A stretch of DNA of 64,000 bases from Anaeramoeba flamelloides (taxonomy: Eukaryota > Metamonada > Anaeramoebidae). Below the pieces are notes generated by a model, which did no database searches, had not been told where the DNA came from, and saw only the letters and a list, made by a program, of their open reading frames with translations. The stretch lies in contig JANTQA010000015.1 in assembly GCA_027625915.1 (NCBI GenBank), positions 8,027,001-8,091,000 of the forward strand, written 5' to 3'. Numbering within the stretch: position 1 is the stretch's first letter; each line of letters opens with the position of its first letter. Shown one piece after another: positions 32,404 to 42,805 of the stretch. Made by a program: the position numbers and the translations under genes.

Positions 32404-34251
32404 ATGTCAAATTTAGAAGAAAATACAAACGAAGAAGAAAAAATTCAAGAATCTTTTAACAAACCACACATTAACCTTGTCTTTATTGGACATGTTGGTA
32501 ATTAAACTCTTTTTTTTTTTTTATAAAATAACCTATTTTATATTTTAAGCCTATTTCATGTGACCATTCACAATTTTTGAATTTTTTTGAATTATTAGAT
32601 GCTGGAAAAAGTACAATTGCAGGACACATTATGGTTTTGTCTGGTAAAATCGAAAAAAGAGTTCTAGAAAAATTTGAAAAAGAAGCAAAACAAAAAAACA
32701 GAGAGTCATGGAAATATGCTTTTGTTATGGATTTAACAGATTACGAAAGAGAAAAAGGAAAAACAGAAGAAGTTGGAAAGGCATATTTTGAAACTGAAAA
32801 CAGAAGGTTTACAATTCTTGACGCACCAGGTCATGGATCTTTTGTACCAAATAGTAAATATTTAACTTTTCTTTTTTTTTTTTTATTTGTTTTTTTTTCA
32901 AAAATTCTACTATTACGTAACATTTCAAACTTTTTTGATTGATGTGTGTGGAAACAAAATTAAAGACGTGGTATGGCAAAAAAATCCCATCACCAAATTA
33001 ATCACCCTTCAGAATTTTTTTTTTTTTATTTTTTGAAGTTCAAGTGGTTGCTTTAATTTTTTTTCTTTTTTTTTTTTCAAACAAAATGCTTTGCTTTGGG
33101 ATACTCTTTCTCAAAAAAAAAAAGAACAAAATGAAATTTTATCAGAAAAACTAATTTTGGATTGTTGGTTGATAAACAAATAATAAAACAAACAAACAAA
33201 CAAACAAAAACAAACAAACCCCATTTAATTAATTAACCACAACCAAATAATCACCAAATTAGTGATCGGAGGAGCCGCACAAGCCGATGTTGGGATCTTA
33301 ATTATTAGTTCTCGTAAAGGGGAATTCGAAACCGGATTTAATAAAGGAGGACAAACAAGAGAACATGCGATGCTCTCGAAAATCATGGGAATTGAAGATT
33401 TGATTGTTGTTGTTAACAAAATCGATGACAAGACTGTGAACTATTCTGAAAAGAGATATCTAAAAATCAAACAAAAGATCAGGCCATTTTTAAAAAGGCT
33501 TGGATACGATGTTGAAAACCGTGTCAAATTCTGCGCGATTTCTGGCTTCACTGGCGAGGGGATCAAAATCCCACTTGATCAAAAAAAGTGTCCCTGGTAT
33601 ACTGGCAAGACTTTATTGGAAGAACTTGACAACTTAAACCCACCAAAGGACTTATCTGGAGAGTCTACAAGAATGACCATCATTGACAAATACCGAGCCT
33701 CTGGTGTGATTGCCTATGGTAAAGTTGTATCAGGTAAGCTTACAATGAACAAATCATATCTCTTGATGCCATTAAATCGTAAAGTTACGATTACGGGAAT
33801 GACCAACCAAGACTACCCAGTTGAAGAAGTGACCAGCAATGAAAACGCAAAAGTGAAATTAAAGGGTGTCGAAGATGATGAATTCAAAGTCGGGTATGTC
33901 CTGTCCTCGATCAAGAACCCAGTCCCAGTAGGCAAAAGATTCCTCGCACAAGTCAACCTTATTCAACACGAATCCATTATCTGCCCAGGGTATCAGGCCG
34001 TTATGCATTTACATTCAGCAACAATAGAGTGTACATTAAGTAAATTTTTAGCTGTTGTAAATGTTAAAAAGCAATCGGTAATTGAAAAAAATCCTAAATT
34101 TATGAAACAACACCAAACAGTTGTCGTTAAAATTTCAGTGCCAGTGCCAATCTGTCTAGACGTTTATAAAAACAATAAACAACTTGGAATTTTTACATTG
34201 AGAACAATGGGTAAAACCATTGCCATTGGAAGAGTTACACATATATTTTAA
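32404..34251 (+). CDS. Peptide chain release factor eRF3
   Basis: This is the translational GTPase that partners eRF1 to end translation at stop codons. Exons are 32404-32497, 32599-32853 and 33263-34251, giving 445 residues. Motifs are GHVDAGKST (P-loop), the KGKTEEVGKAYFET region typical of eRF3, DAPGHG, NKID and SGFTG. Two beta-barrel domains follow, with ICPGYQAVMHLHS and GIFTL ending in GKTIAIGRV. The KGEFETGFNKGGQTREHAML stretch matches eRF3 better than HBS1 or EF-1A. Intron 1 splits the P-loop Asp codon and intron 2 splits the Met codon after FVPN; both joins restore family-conserved residues. Only about 26 residues precede the GTPase domain, so the PABP-binding N-terminal region of animal and fungal eRF3 is absent. 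DAPGH is followed by Gly instead of Lys/Arg, and the usual LRDEGKT reads LRTMGKT. The stop is TAA. Confidence 0.93.
32498..32598 (+). other. Intron 1 of eRF3
   Basis: It is 101 bases, GTAATT to ATTATTAG. It interrupts the GHVDAGKS codon series in phase 1. Confidence 0.85.
32854..33262 (+). other. Intron 2 of eRF3
   Basis: It is 409 bases, GTAAAT to CAAATTAG, and long for this window. It contains several poly-T runs and an AAAC tandem (about 33184-33214). Splicing joins FVPN to MIGGA in frame. Confidence 0.85.
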
Positions 34252-34814
34252 GAATTTCATCTCATTACCTTTTATTAATTATTAATTAGAACGTCACTTG
34301 TAAACATATTATTCTCCTTATTTTTTTTATAAGATTTTTTCGAAAAAAGTTTATGAAACTCTTTTTTTTTATTTTTTATTTTTTTATTTTATTTTTGTTT
34401 TAACTTTAATGATCCTGAATTTAAAAGTCAATGTTATGTAAAAATTCAATTACACACCTCTCAAGAAAATAATTTTCTTCATTTAAATAAATCAAATATT
34501 TTAAAAAGTTTTTTTTTTTTTTTTTTTTTTTTTTTTCAATTTATTTTGTTTCATATTTCAGGTTGGTCAAGTAAAATCTAATTTTTTTCCAACTTGAAAT
34601 ATTATTATGATATCATTTCTTTGGTTTATTAGTTTGGTTTTTGAATGATAATAATAATTTTTTTTTTTTTATAATTTTGAAAAAAATGTTTTTTTAATTT
34701 TATTTTCAATATTAAATAAAAAAAAATAGACTGATAAATTCACAATAAAGTTTTAAATCTTTTGCTTTAATTTTCATTTTTTTACAAAATGTAAACCAAC
34801 TTCCAACATATATA
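34252..34814. other. 3' flank of eRF3
   Basis: The flank is T-rich, including a run of about 27 T at 34510-34536. The poly-T tracts may include 3'-processing signals, but no element can be assigned. Confidence 0.35.
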
Positions 34815-35540
34815 AACTCTTTTTCAAACAAAAGGGGACACCTCCCAAATCATCAACACTATTAAATTTGATTGTTAATAAGAAAAATACTTATTGGTGA
34901 TTTTCATTTTAAATATTGATTTTTTCATTTTTTGCTTTTTTTATTTATGGATATTGAACAGTTGGAAAATGAAAAAGCAAGATAAGAAGAAACCAATTTG
35001 GAAATAATCTACGAGTGTGTAAATGGAAACAGTTAAAGTTTGATTTTGAATGAGCTAGGTATGGGAATTAAGAAAGATCAGATTGGATTGATGCTTGGAA
35101 CAAGGAAAGGATAAATAAATAAAAAACATTCCAACAAAATACCTACGACTTGTGGCTTTATCTTGAAAATGAAACTTCAAAGAACAAAAGTTTGACGTGT
35201 TAAGAATAATCAATAAAAGGTAGAGAACTTTTTCTCAATTCGCCTTGTTCAAAGGTTTTAAATGTTATTTATAATTTTTTTCTTTACAATTCCAAAACGA
35301 GATTTCTCATTTCAGTTAAAAGGGCAACCAATTTTTAAAATATTGAAATTTTAATTTTGATTGTTTTGTTTTATTGAGTTTTAAAGAATCATTTAAGTAT
35401 TTTTTCTGTTTTAAAGTGTTTCTTAGATTTTAGAATGATACTGCAATTAATTAGATTCGATTTTGAATAATTCTTGAAACAATTTGAAGTCTTTTATTTC
35501 AAAAAGAGTTTTTATCAGTAAAATTTCAAAATTAGGGGCA
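34815..35540. repeat. Inverted dispersed repeat around TMEM147/eRF3, right member
   Basis: This is the reverse-complement partner of 28110-28870. It contains ACACCTCCCAAATCATC with AAATTTGATTGTTAATAAG, TGGAAACAGTTAAAGTTTGA and GAATAATTCTTGAAA. Together the two copies bracket the TMEM147 and eRF3 genes. Confidence 0.75.
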
Positions 35541-35737
35541 AATTTTGTTGTTATTATTTTTTTCTTTTTTCATTTGTTTTTCAAAAAATACAATGATTAT
35601 ACAACATTTTTATTTATTAATCTATATTGGCCAAAGTCTCTAAAAAAATTAGTAAAATACCTTATTATTCAAAAAAAAACCAACAATTAAACTAATTTTT
35701 TTCTGATGAAAAATCTGCCCATATTTTTGAAATTAAG

Positions 35738-35772
<35 letters not shown>

Positions 35773-37720
35773 CAACAAAAGTCTTGTTATCAACTTATTT
35801 AGAGGTTTTCTTTGTATATAATCAATAAAATTATTTTGTCAAAACCCATAAAAACAGTTTCACCAATAGGAAGATGAGCAAAAAAGTAAAAAGAATTTGT
35901 ATAAATTTTTCAGTAATATATTTACAGTTAAATTTAATTTCAGGATAATCGGTTTTTTAAACTATCTGAAAATTGAAATATAATGCTAGAAGACAAAAAA
36001 CCTATTTAATTAGTTATATATTTAATAAAAGACAAAACATTTGAAATTTTTGGATTATTTTGGGATTTTGATCAAAAATTATTTATCGAGTAAAAATTTT
36101 TAAAAGTTAGTGAATACAACAAGAAAAATATAAAAAATAATCTTTTTACCCTGAAATGAAACTTACACACTTATGATATTCAAATACATTCATACACTTA
36201 CCTTTAACACATAAATACTTGAAAATTAGTACAAGAGACCTATGCAAGGCAGTTTTTAATTTTTGAATCTTTTCAATTTATATTTGAATTTGGATTGAAA
36301 AAGGGGTTTTACCCGGTTACAAATTTTTGAAAAAAAAACCTAAAAATATAGTTTAAATATGATTATTATAAGTAAATAAAAAAATAATTATCTATAATAA
36401 TTATTCCAACAGAAGAAAGAATTTTGATCACCCCTAAATAGTTTTCTTAAATGAAAATTAGATTAGAAAAGTTAAAAAAAAATTAATATATAGATTTTTA
36501 TTTTTATTTTTCAAGAGATATAAGTTATTTTTATTGGGAAGAAGGTTTCTAAAAAAGTTTAACGGAGGACTTACCAATAATGACAATACATGATCATTTA
36601 AAATTACTTAACTTAAAAAAAAAACAAAAAAGTTAAAGCAAAAAATATCAAGTATGAAAAGTAAAACAGAACAAAAAAAAATACAAAAAAATTAAACACC
36701 ACCTCAAAATTTACTTAAAAAACTAAATTAATTAAAACTTTTTTATTTAGTTATAATGTAGTTAAGATCATAAATTATCTGATTGCTTTTTTTTTTTAAA
36801 AAAAAAAAGTGAAAAAGATGATTTTTAAAAAAAAGATAAGAAAAAGAGAAAGAAAAACAGGAAATGAAAGAGTTATTAAAATAATAAATAAAAAAAACAA
36901 AAAAAATATTTAAAAGTTTTTTTTCAATTCTATCTGTTGAATGTGTTGATATTTGTGTTCTAAATCTCAAAAAGTACACCATCTACAATATAATTCATTT
37001 TTCTTAAAATTTCTGTAATTTTTTACATCATCGGATCAAATGAAATAGTCTACTTTATTAAGTTTTAATTTAGAACTTTATAGATGGGCTGAATATAAAA
37101 AAGGTTACGTTTTAAGAATAAGAATTGGGTAACAAAAATTTCAATTGTTAGTACATGTATTTTTATGTTTTTTCTTTTTATTTTAATTTTTATTTTCTTT
37201 TTTTTTTTAAAAGTTTCCAAAATCGTTTTTTGTAAAAATTTGTTACAAAATACTCGATACCTGTTATGAACCTACCAAAGTACCAAATAGACAGATTAAA
37301 TGAATACTAATTCAATTCCTTTCTTTTGTTTCAAAATACTTTAATAAAAATCAGTTTACTTTAGATCTAATTCAAACAATTTTAGTTTCTTTAAGGTTCA
37401 AAGATGAACAAGTTTAAAATTGTTTAAGAACTAATCATGAACAAGTTTGGTAAGAACTAATCATAAGCAAGTTTATTAATTATTTTAATAAGTTTTTTAA
37501 CTCTTGAACCATCTCCAAACAAATTAAAAAGAGTGAAGAAACCCAAACAAACCTAAGGAACCCAAAAAACTTGTGAAGGGAAATTTCGAAAATTAACAAA
37601 GTAAAAAACATAAAAACTGTAAAAAATAACCAAAAAAAAACAACTTTGAAAAGTTTTTATTAAATGTTATGTGTTTAAAAACCCTATTTAAAATAAATGA
37701 ATATAATCAATTAACTGATT
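35541..37720. other. AT-rich spacer downstream of the coiled-coil gene
   Basis: A TA microsatellite lies at 35741-35771. Frames such as 36743-36982 are low-complexity Phe/Ser/Lys and are not supported. Confidence 0.4.
35741..35771. repeat. TA microsatellite
   Basis: There are about 15 uninterrupted AT units, the longest in the window. Confidence 0.9.
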
Positions 37721-40700
37721 TTAATTTTTTTTATTAAAAATATTTCTGATATTTGAATTTTTAGAATTCAAATTTCTTGGCTTTTTTTGGGTTTGAAAAA
37801 TGGGCTTTTCAATTTCAATTTTTGAATTAGAATTCAAAATATTACTTTCATTTTCATCATTATCACCATCACCGTCACCATCATCATCATCATCGCCATC
37901 TCCATTTTCATCAACACCACCACCATCAACATCATCATTTGCAGTAGTATAACCATGGATATTTTCTACACTCTTTCTTTTCCGGTCGACAGAATCATGT
38001 ACTTGCAAAACTTGATTCATTAATAAAGAACAGCGTTTTAGTCTGGATTTATAATTAAGAATTTCATGATTTGATTTTTCTAAAATTTGGGAATAGTGCT
38101 TAACCTTCTGATCCAATTTGGATTGCTGTTCTTTCAATTTATTGTTTTCACCAATTTTTTGGTGATAATTCGTTTTAATTTGATTTATTTCTTGGCCCAA
38201 TTCACGATATGTTTTAATACCTTCTTTTAAATTATTATTTTCATTCAATAATTTTTTGTTTTCGTTTACAAATTTTTTTTTTTCATTCATAAAAATTTTT
38301 TTTTCATTCAGAAAATCATTTTTTTGTTTTTCAATCAGTTCTTTTAATAAAATCAGATTTTTCTTATTAGGATTATCAGTCAAAGTATTTTCTAGGTTTT
38401 TTTTTTTTTTCCCTCGATTGTTGATTTGCTCTTTGAGTGTCTTCAAATCTTTTTGCAAACTTTGGTTTTTTAAATCAAATTTCTTTTTTATGTTATTGTG
38501 TGTGATACGATAATTTTTAAATTCTCTTTGCAATTGAGCCTTTTCATTGTTTAGTGTTTTAATTTGGCTTTCAAAGATTTGCCTTTTTGCATTTAATTCT
38601 TTCAAGTTCTGTTGTTTTAATTTTTGGATTTTAATTTCATTGTCTTTTAATTTTTTATTGTTGATCGCAACAGTAGACTTTTCTTTGAGGTATCTTTCAT
38701 ATTTTTTTTTATATTCTTCAAAATTTTGGTTTTCCTTTTTTAGTTCATCTATTTTTTTTTGAATTTTTTCATTTAATATTCTTATTTCAGTATCCTTTTG
38801 ATCATTTTCGTTTTTATATTGAGAATTCCTTTTGCTTATATTTTTTATTTCTTCTCCCAATTGCTTGAATTGCTCATTCAAATTTTCATAAAGTAATTTC
38901 CCATTATTAATTTCCTTTTCCAGTTTTTTATTTTTATCGATCAATTTTTCATTTTCATATTCAAGATCAATTTCTTTCATTAAATCTAATTTATTATGAT
39001 GCTTCAATATTTGGTTAATTTTATTTTTCCAATATTCTTCTTGCCTAATTAATGACTCTTTGCTTTCCTTAATCACATTCATTGAAATTTCATTTTTTTC
39101 TAATTTGCTTATTGCTTCATTTTTTTCGTTTCGCAATTTCTCAATTTGTCTTTTTGATTTATTTATGGTATTTAACAGATTATTTGTTCCACTTCTTAAC
39201 GAAGAATTATTTTCTTTATATAATAAAAGTTCATTTTCTAATTGCCTTATTTTTTTTTCCAAATTAATAAAATTAATATTATTATTAAACTCGAAGCTTG
39301 TTGAAAAGGCTTTTTGCTTTGAGAGTTGATTATTTGTTTCTTTTTCCTTTTTTAAATTATTTTCAAGATTTTCGTTTTCCCTTTTCAATAATTCTTCATT
39401 GTATTTTAAATTATTATATTCGATCTTTAATATTTCATATTCTTTTTGTGATTCAATTAGTTTTTTTTCAATTGGCTTCATTTCTTCAATTATTTCCATA
39501 TTCTCGATTTCGAGATCATTTTCCTTTTCAGACCTCTTTCCAACCTCTTTATTGCTTGCCACCCTTCCAATTCCATCATCCTTATTCCCCATTTGCCCCA
39601 TTTGAGTATTTTTGTTAAAATAATAAACACTTGCATCCTTTTTAATTATTTCCAATTGCTTGATTAAAGTTTTTTCTAATTGAGTTTTTTCTTTAGCCAT
39701 TTCTGCATTTTCATTTTTATAATTATCTCTTTCCTTTGCTAAATTAATTTGTTCCAATTTTGAATTATCCAATTCCTTACTTAATTTTTCATTTTCTGTT
39801 TTGAATTGCTTTTTCATTTTTACATAATGCTTTTTTTTTAAATTATTTGACTTTCTTTCCTTTAATAGTCTTTCAACATCCGTTGAATGCGAAATCACTT
39901 CACTGTCATATTTATTTTGAAACTCGTCCGATAATTTAATATACCTTTCCAGATCCAATCTAGATTCCCTTAATGATTCCATTAGTTCTTTGTTTTGAAC
40001 ACCCAATTTATTATTATTGTTTTTTTCTTCGATCCATTGCTCTTCAATTAAAAGATATTTTTTTTCCAACAATAATAAGTCCCTTTCAAATTTGGTTTTT
40101 TGCTTAATGATTTCCTCTCTTGATAGCTTTTCGTTATTAATTGCATTCCTAATTTCCTCCTCTACAATGTCCTTGGCTTGGAGTAAACCATTCAAATCAT
40201 TTTCCTTTAATGTCAATCTTTCCCCCATTTCTTGATATTGTGAATTAATATCGTTCAAATCCCTTTTTAAAGTCTGGATTTCTTGATTTTTTAATTCCAT
40301 TTTCTTTGTTAATTCGTTAATAACCTGTTGTTTTTCATTATTTTTTAAATCTAAAAATTTTAATTTTTTAATATTATCTTGGATCAGTCTTAATTTTTCG
40401 TTTAATTGATCGTTGTAATTCTTAATTAAATCTCTTTCTTTTTGCAAATTTTGGAATTTATTTTTCATTTTTTCATTTTTTTTAATAGTTGTTTTGAAAT
40501 TATTTATTTTGTTTTTTAATTTGATATTAATCATTTTCTTCTTTTTCATTTTTTCTTTCATTTGTCCAATTATTTTTAAGTATTCTTCTTTTTGTTGGTT
40601 GGCTTTTAATGTTTCTTGTTCGTTCATTTGCTCATTTAATTCTTTAACGCTTTTTATGGATTCCAAATTCTCTTTTTCTTCTTCCAATTTACCTTTTAAC

Positions 40701-42805
40701 CTTTCAATTTGGAAGTTCTTTTGCTTATTATCGTTTGTAATCGTTTCAATTTCACTTTGGAAATTATTCGTTAATTTTTTTAATTCACTATTTTTTTGAT
40801 TTAAATTTTCTTTATTTTTTTGATAATTTTTTATTTCTTTTTTTAATAACTTAATTTCATCATTTAATTCATTTACTCTATTTTTCCATTGCTGTAATGC
40901 ATTTGTATATTCTTGTAAATTTGTATTTAAATTTTCATTGATTGACTTTTCAAATTTTAATTCCCCAACTAAATTGGAAATCTGTTTTTTCATTAGATCT
41001 TGTTCCCCTTCAAGAATTTGTATTTGTTGGCTTCTTTCCTTTAGCCCCCTTTCATTTTCTTGTGATAATTTTTCTAAGGCTGAATTTGCCGTTTTTATTA
41101 AATATTCTTCTCTTTCCTTTTGCTTCTTTTGTTCATTTAAATATTGCTTTTTATGGTTTGTATAATCAAAATCCCCATTTTTAAATTCATATTCAATATA
41201 ATCCTTCAATACACCCCTTTGCAAAACTAATCCACTGATTAATTCCCTTTGTGAATTTACTAAATGCTCATAAAATTTATTTTTATTTTGTAAATCCTGA
41301 CTAAATTCTTCAATTGAGATCGTGGAATAATTATTCAAATTTTGCTTTAATTCATTAAAAATAGATTCTTTCCAATTTTCCAATTGTGAAATCAACTCTT
41401 TTAAATACCGATTGTTATTGATATTAATTTCATTTTCGCTATCACTAGAACTTTCATTATTATTATTATTATAATCTTTGTTTTTATTTTCATTTCCATT
41501 CAAAATGCTGCTATCGATCAGTTTTATACTTGCAAAAGATAAGACTTTCTTATTTTGGAAATTTAGCATTCGATCACTCGAAAAGCTGTGCTGTAAAAGC
41601 TTTGTCAGCTCCTTTGTTAATAAATTTACTTTTTTCTTGTACACTTTTTTTTCTTCCATTTCTAAATGATAATTCCTTTCAGAATTAATTATCTGCTTTT
41701 TTAATTCCTTTTCAGTGTTAATATATTGATCTAATTCTTTAATTAAAATCGAATGGTCGTGTATCACTCTTTCATATTCCAAATATTGATCATCGATCTC
41801 TTGTGCCCTTAATTGAATTTCATTTTGGACTTCATCAATTGTTTTGATTAATTTTTTGTTTCGGTTTTTTTCATAAGCCCATTGGCTTTTGTAATATAAT
41901 ATTTGGTTTTTTTTCGGCATTAATTTTAATTTGGTTTTTGGCTTTTGTTTTTGTTTTTCTTCGACTATTTCTTCAAATTCGAATTCGTTTCCATTATTTT
42001 CTTGTAATTTATTTTGAAAATATTCTTCTTCGTCTTCAAATTCATCATCATCACCTTCTTGATCTTGTACTTCTTCATCTTCTTCATTTTCATATTCACC
42101 TTCGTCTTCATCACTTTTACCCTTTTGAATTTGATTAAAGTCATTCCAAAGAATTTGGAATTGTTTTTGCTGTTTCTGAAGTAGTGTTTTTAATTGTAAA
42201 TTTTCTTCAACCAAATCGTCTATTTGTTTTTTATTTTCTTCTTTGGAACTTTGGATCATCTGTTCAGAGAATTTGGTTGATTTCTCGACTTGTTCAAGCG
42301 ATTCCTGATGCGCTTTTTTGTAAAGAAATTGAAGCGATTTCGTAATCCGAAGTTCACCAAGTATTTTTGTATTTTTTTTTTCATGCTTTGAATTTAATTT
42401 CTTTTCATTTGAAAGTTGTTCTTCCAATTTCTCAACCAACATTTCGTTTTGCTGTTGAAGTGCCTGACCTACATGCTTGTGATGACTCAATTCATTTTCC
42501 AGTGTGTTGGTTTTCCTTTTGTGATTAAATTCCTTTTCTTCAAGCAGGATGTTCAATCGATCAACTTCTTCCAGTGCCTCATCCAAGACGGTTTGTTGCT
42601 CAGAAGCAAATTTCTGTTGCAAACTAATTTCACCTTGCAAAGTTGTTGTTAAGTCACTGACTTGCTTTCGATTGCTAATCGTTTTTTCAAGCTCGACTTG
42701 GCTTTGTGTGAACTTGCCTAGCCTTTTTTTTAAGACAGCAACCTGGTTTTTTAAATTTTGTATTTCACTTGACCTTGTTTGTCGTTGAGTAATTGTTTCT
42801 GTCAT
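37721..42805 (-). CDS. Very long coiled-coil protein (1694 residues)
   Basis: A single uninterrupted exon starts MTETITQRQTRSSEIQ and ends at TAA. Almost the whole length is Glu/Lys/Gln/Asn/Leu heptad-like sequence, predicting a long rod. An acidic interruption lies at about 231-265 (DEDEGEYENEEDEEVQDQEG). A less coiled segment at about 435-470 is rich in Asn and Ser. The C-terminal about 85 residues leave the coil with VDRKRKSVEN (possible nuclear signal), then a Gly/Asp-rich acidic tract and a basic end. No motor, GRIP, FHA or kinase domain is visible. Family resemblance is generic (golgin, Tpr/Mlp nuclear-basket, centrosomal, myosin-tail-like). An acidic tail after a long N-terminal rod would fit Tpr/Mlp, but that is only inference. 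The start region TTTCTAATGACAG resembles that of the PINX1-like gene. Confidence 0.9.
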   Translation of the reverse strand: MTETITQRQTRSSEIQNLKNQVAVLKKRLGKFTQSQVELEKTISNRKQVSDLTTTLQGEISLQQKFASEQQTVLDEALEEVDRLNILLEEKEFNHKRKTNTLENELSHHKHVGQALQQQNEMLVEKLEEQLSNEKKLNSKHEKKNTKILGELRITKSLQFLYKKAHQESLEQVEKSTKFSEQMIQSSKEENKKQIDDLVEENLQLKTLLQKQQKQFQILWNDFNQIQKGKSDEDEGEYENEEDEEVQDQEGDDDEFEDEEEYFQNKLQENNGNEFEFEEIVEEKQKQKPKTKLKLMPKKNQILYYKSQWAYEKNRNKKLIKTIDEVQNEIQLRAQEIDDQYLEYERVIHDHSILIKELDQYINTEKELKKQIINSERNYHLEMEEKKVYKKKVNLLTKELTKLLQHSFSSDRMLNFQNKKVLSFASIKLIDSSILNGNENKNKDYNNNNNESSSDSENEININNNRYLKELISQLENWKESIFNELKQNLNNYSTISIEEFSQDLQNKNKFYEHLVNSQRELISGLVLQRGVLKDYIEYEFKNGDFDYTNHKKQYLNEQKKQKEREEYLIKTANSALEKLSQENERGLKERSQQIQILEGEQDLMKKQISNLVGELKFEKSINENLNTNLQEYTNALQQWKNRVNELNDEIKLLKKEIKNYQKNKENLNQKNSELKKLTNNFQSEIETITNDNKQKNFQIERLKGKLEEEKENLESIKSVKELNEQMNEQETLKANQQKEEYLKIIGQMKEKMKKKKMINIKLKNKINNFKTTIKKNEKMKNKFQNLQKERDLIKNYNDQLNEKLRLIQDNIKKLKFLDLKNNEKQQVINELTKKMELKNQEIQTLKRDLNDINSQYQEMGERLTLKENDLNGLLQAKDIVEEEIRNAINNEKLSREEIIKQKTKFERDLLLLEKKYLLIEEQWIEEKNNNNKLGVQNKELMESLRESRLDLERYIKLSDEFQNKYDSEVISHSTDVERLLKERKSNNLKKKHYVKMKKQFKTENEKLSKELDNSKLEQINLAKERDNYKNENAEMAKEKTQLEKTLIKQLEIIKKDASVYYFNKNTQMGQMGNKDDGIGRVASNKEVGKRSEKENDLEIENMEIIEEMKPIEKKLIESQKEYEILKIEYNNLKYNEELLKRENENLENNLKKEKETNNQLSKQKAFSTSFEFNNNINFINLEKKIRQLENELLLYKENNSSLRSGTNNLLNTINKSKRQIEKLRNEKNEAISKLEKNEISMNVIKESKESLIRQEEYWKNKINQILKHHNKLDLMKEIDLEYENEKLIDKNKKLEKEINNGKLLYENLNEQFKQLGEEIKNISKRNSQYKNENDQKDTEIRILNEKIQKKIDELKKENQNFEEYKKKYERYLKEKSTVAINNKKLKDNEIKIQKLKQQNLKELNAKRQIFESQIKTLNNEKAQLQREFKNYRITHNNIKKKFDLKNQSLQKDLKTLKEQINNRGKKKKNLENTLTDNPNKKNLILLKELIEKQKNDFLNEKKIFMNEKKKFVNENKKLLNENNNLKEGIKTYRELGQEINQIKTNYHQKIGENNKLKEQQSKLDQKVKHYSQILEKSNHEILNYKSRLKRCSLLMNQVLQVHDSVDRKRKSVENIHGYTTANDDVDGGGVDENGDGDDDDDGDGDGDNDENESNILNSNSKIEIEKPIFQTQKKPRNLNSKNSNIRNIFNKKN

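Noticed and set aside
38256-42788. Plus-strand open frames opposite the coiled-coil gene
   Set aside because: They mirror the Glu/Lys-rich codons of the minus strand as Phe/Ser/Leu-rich frames, so they are shadows.
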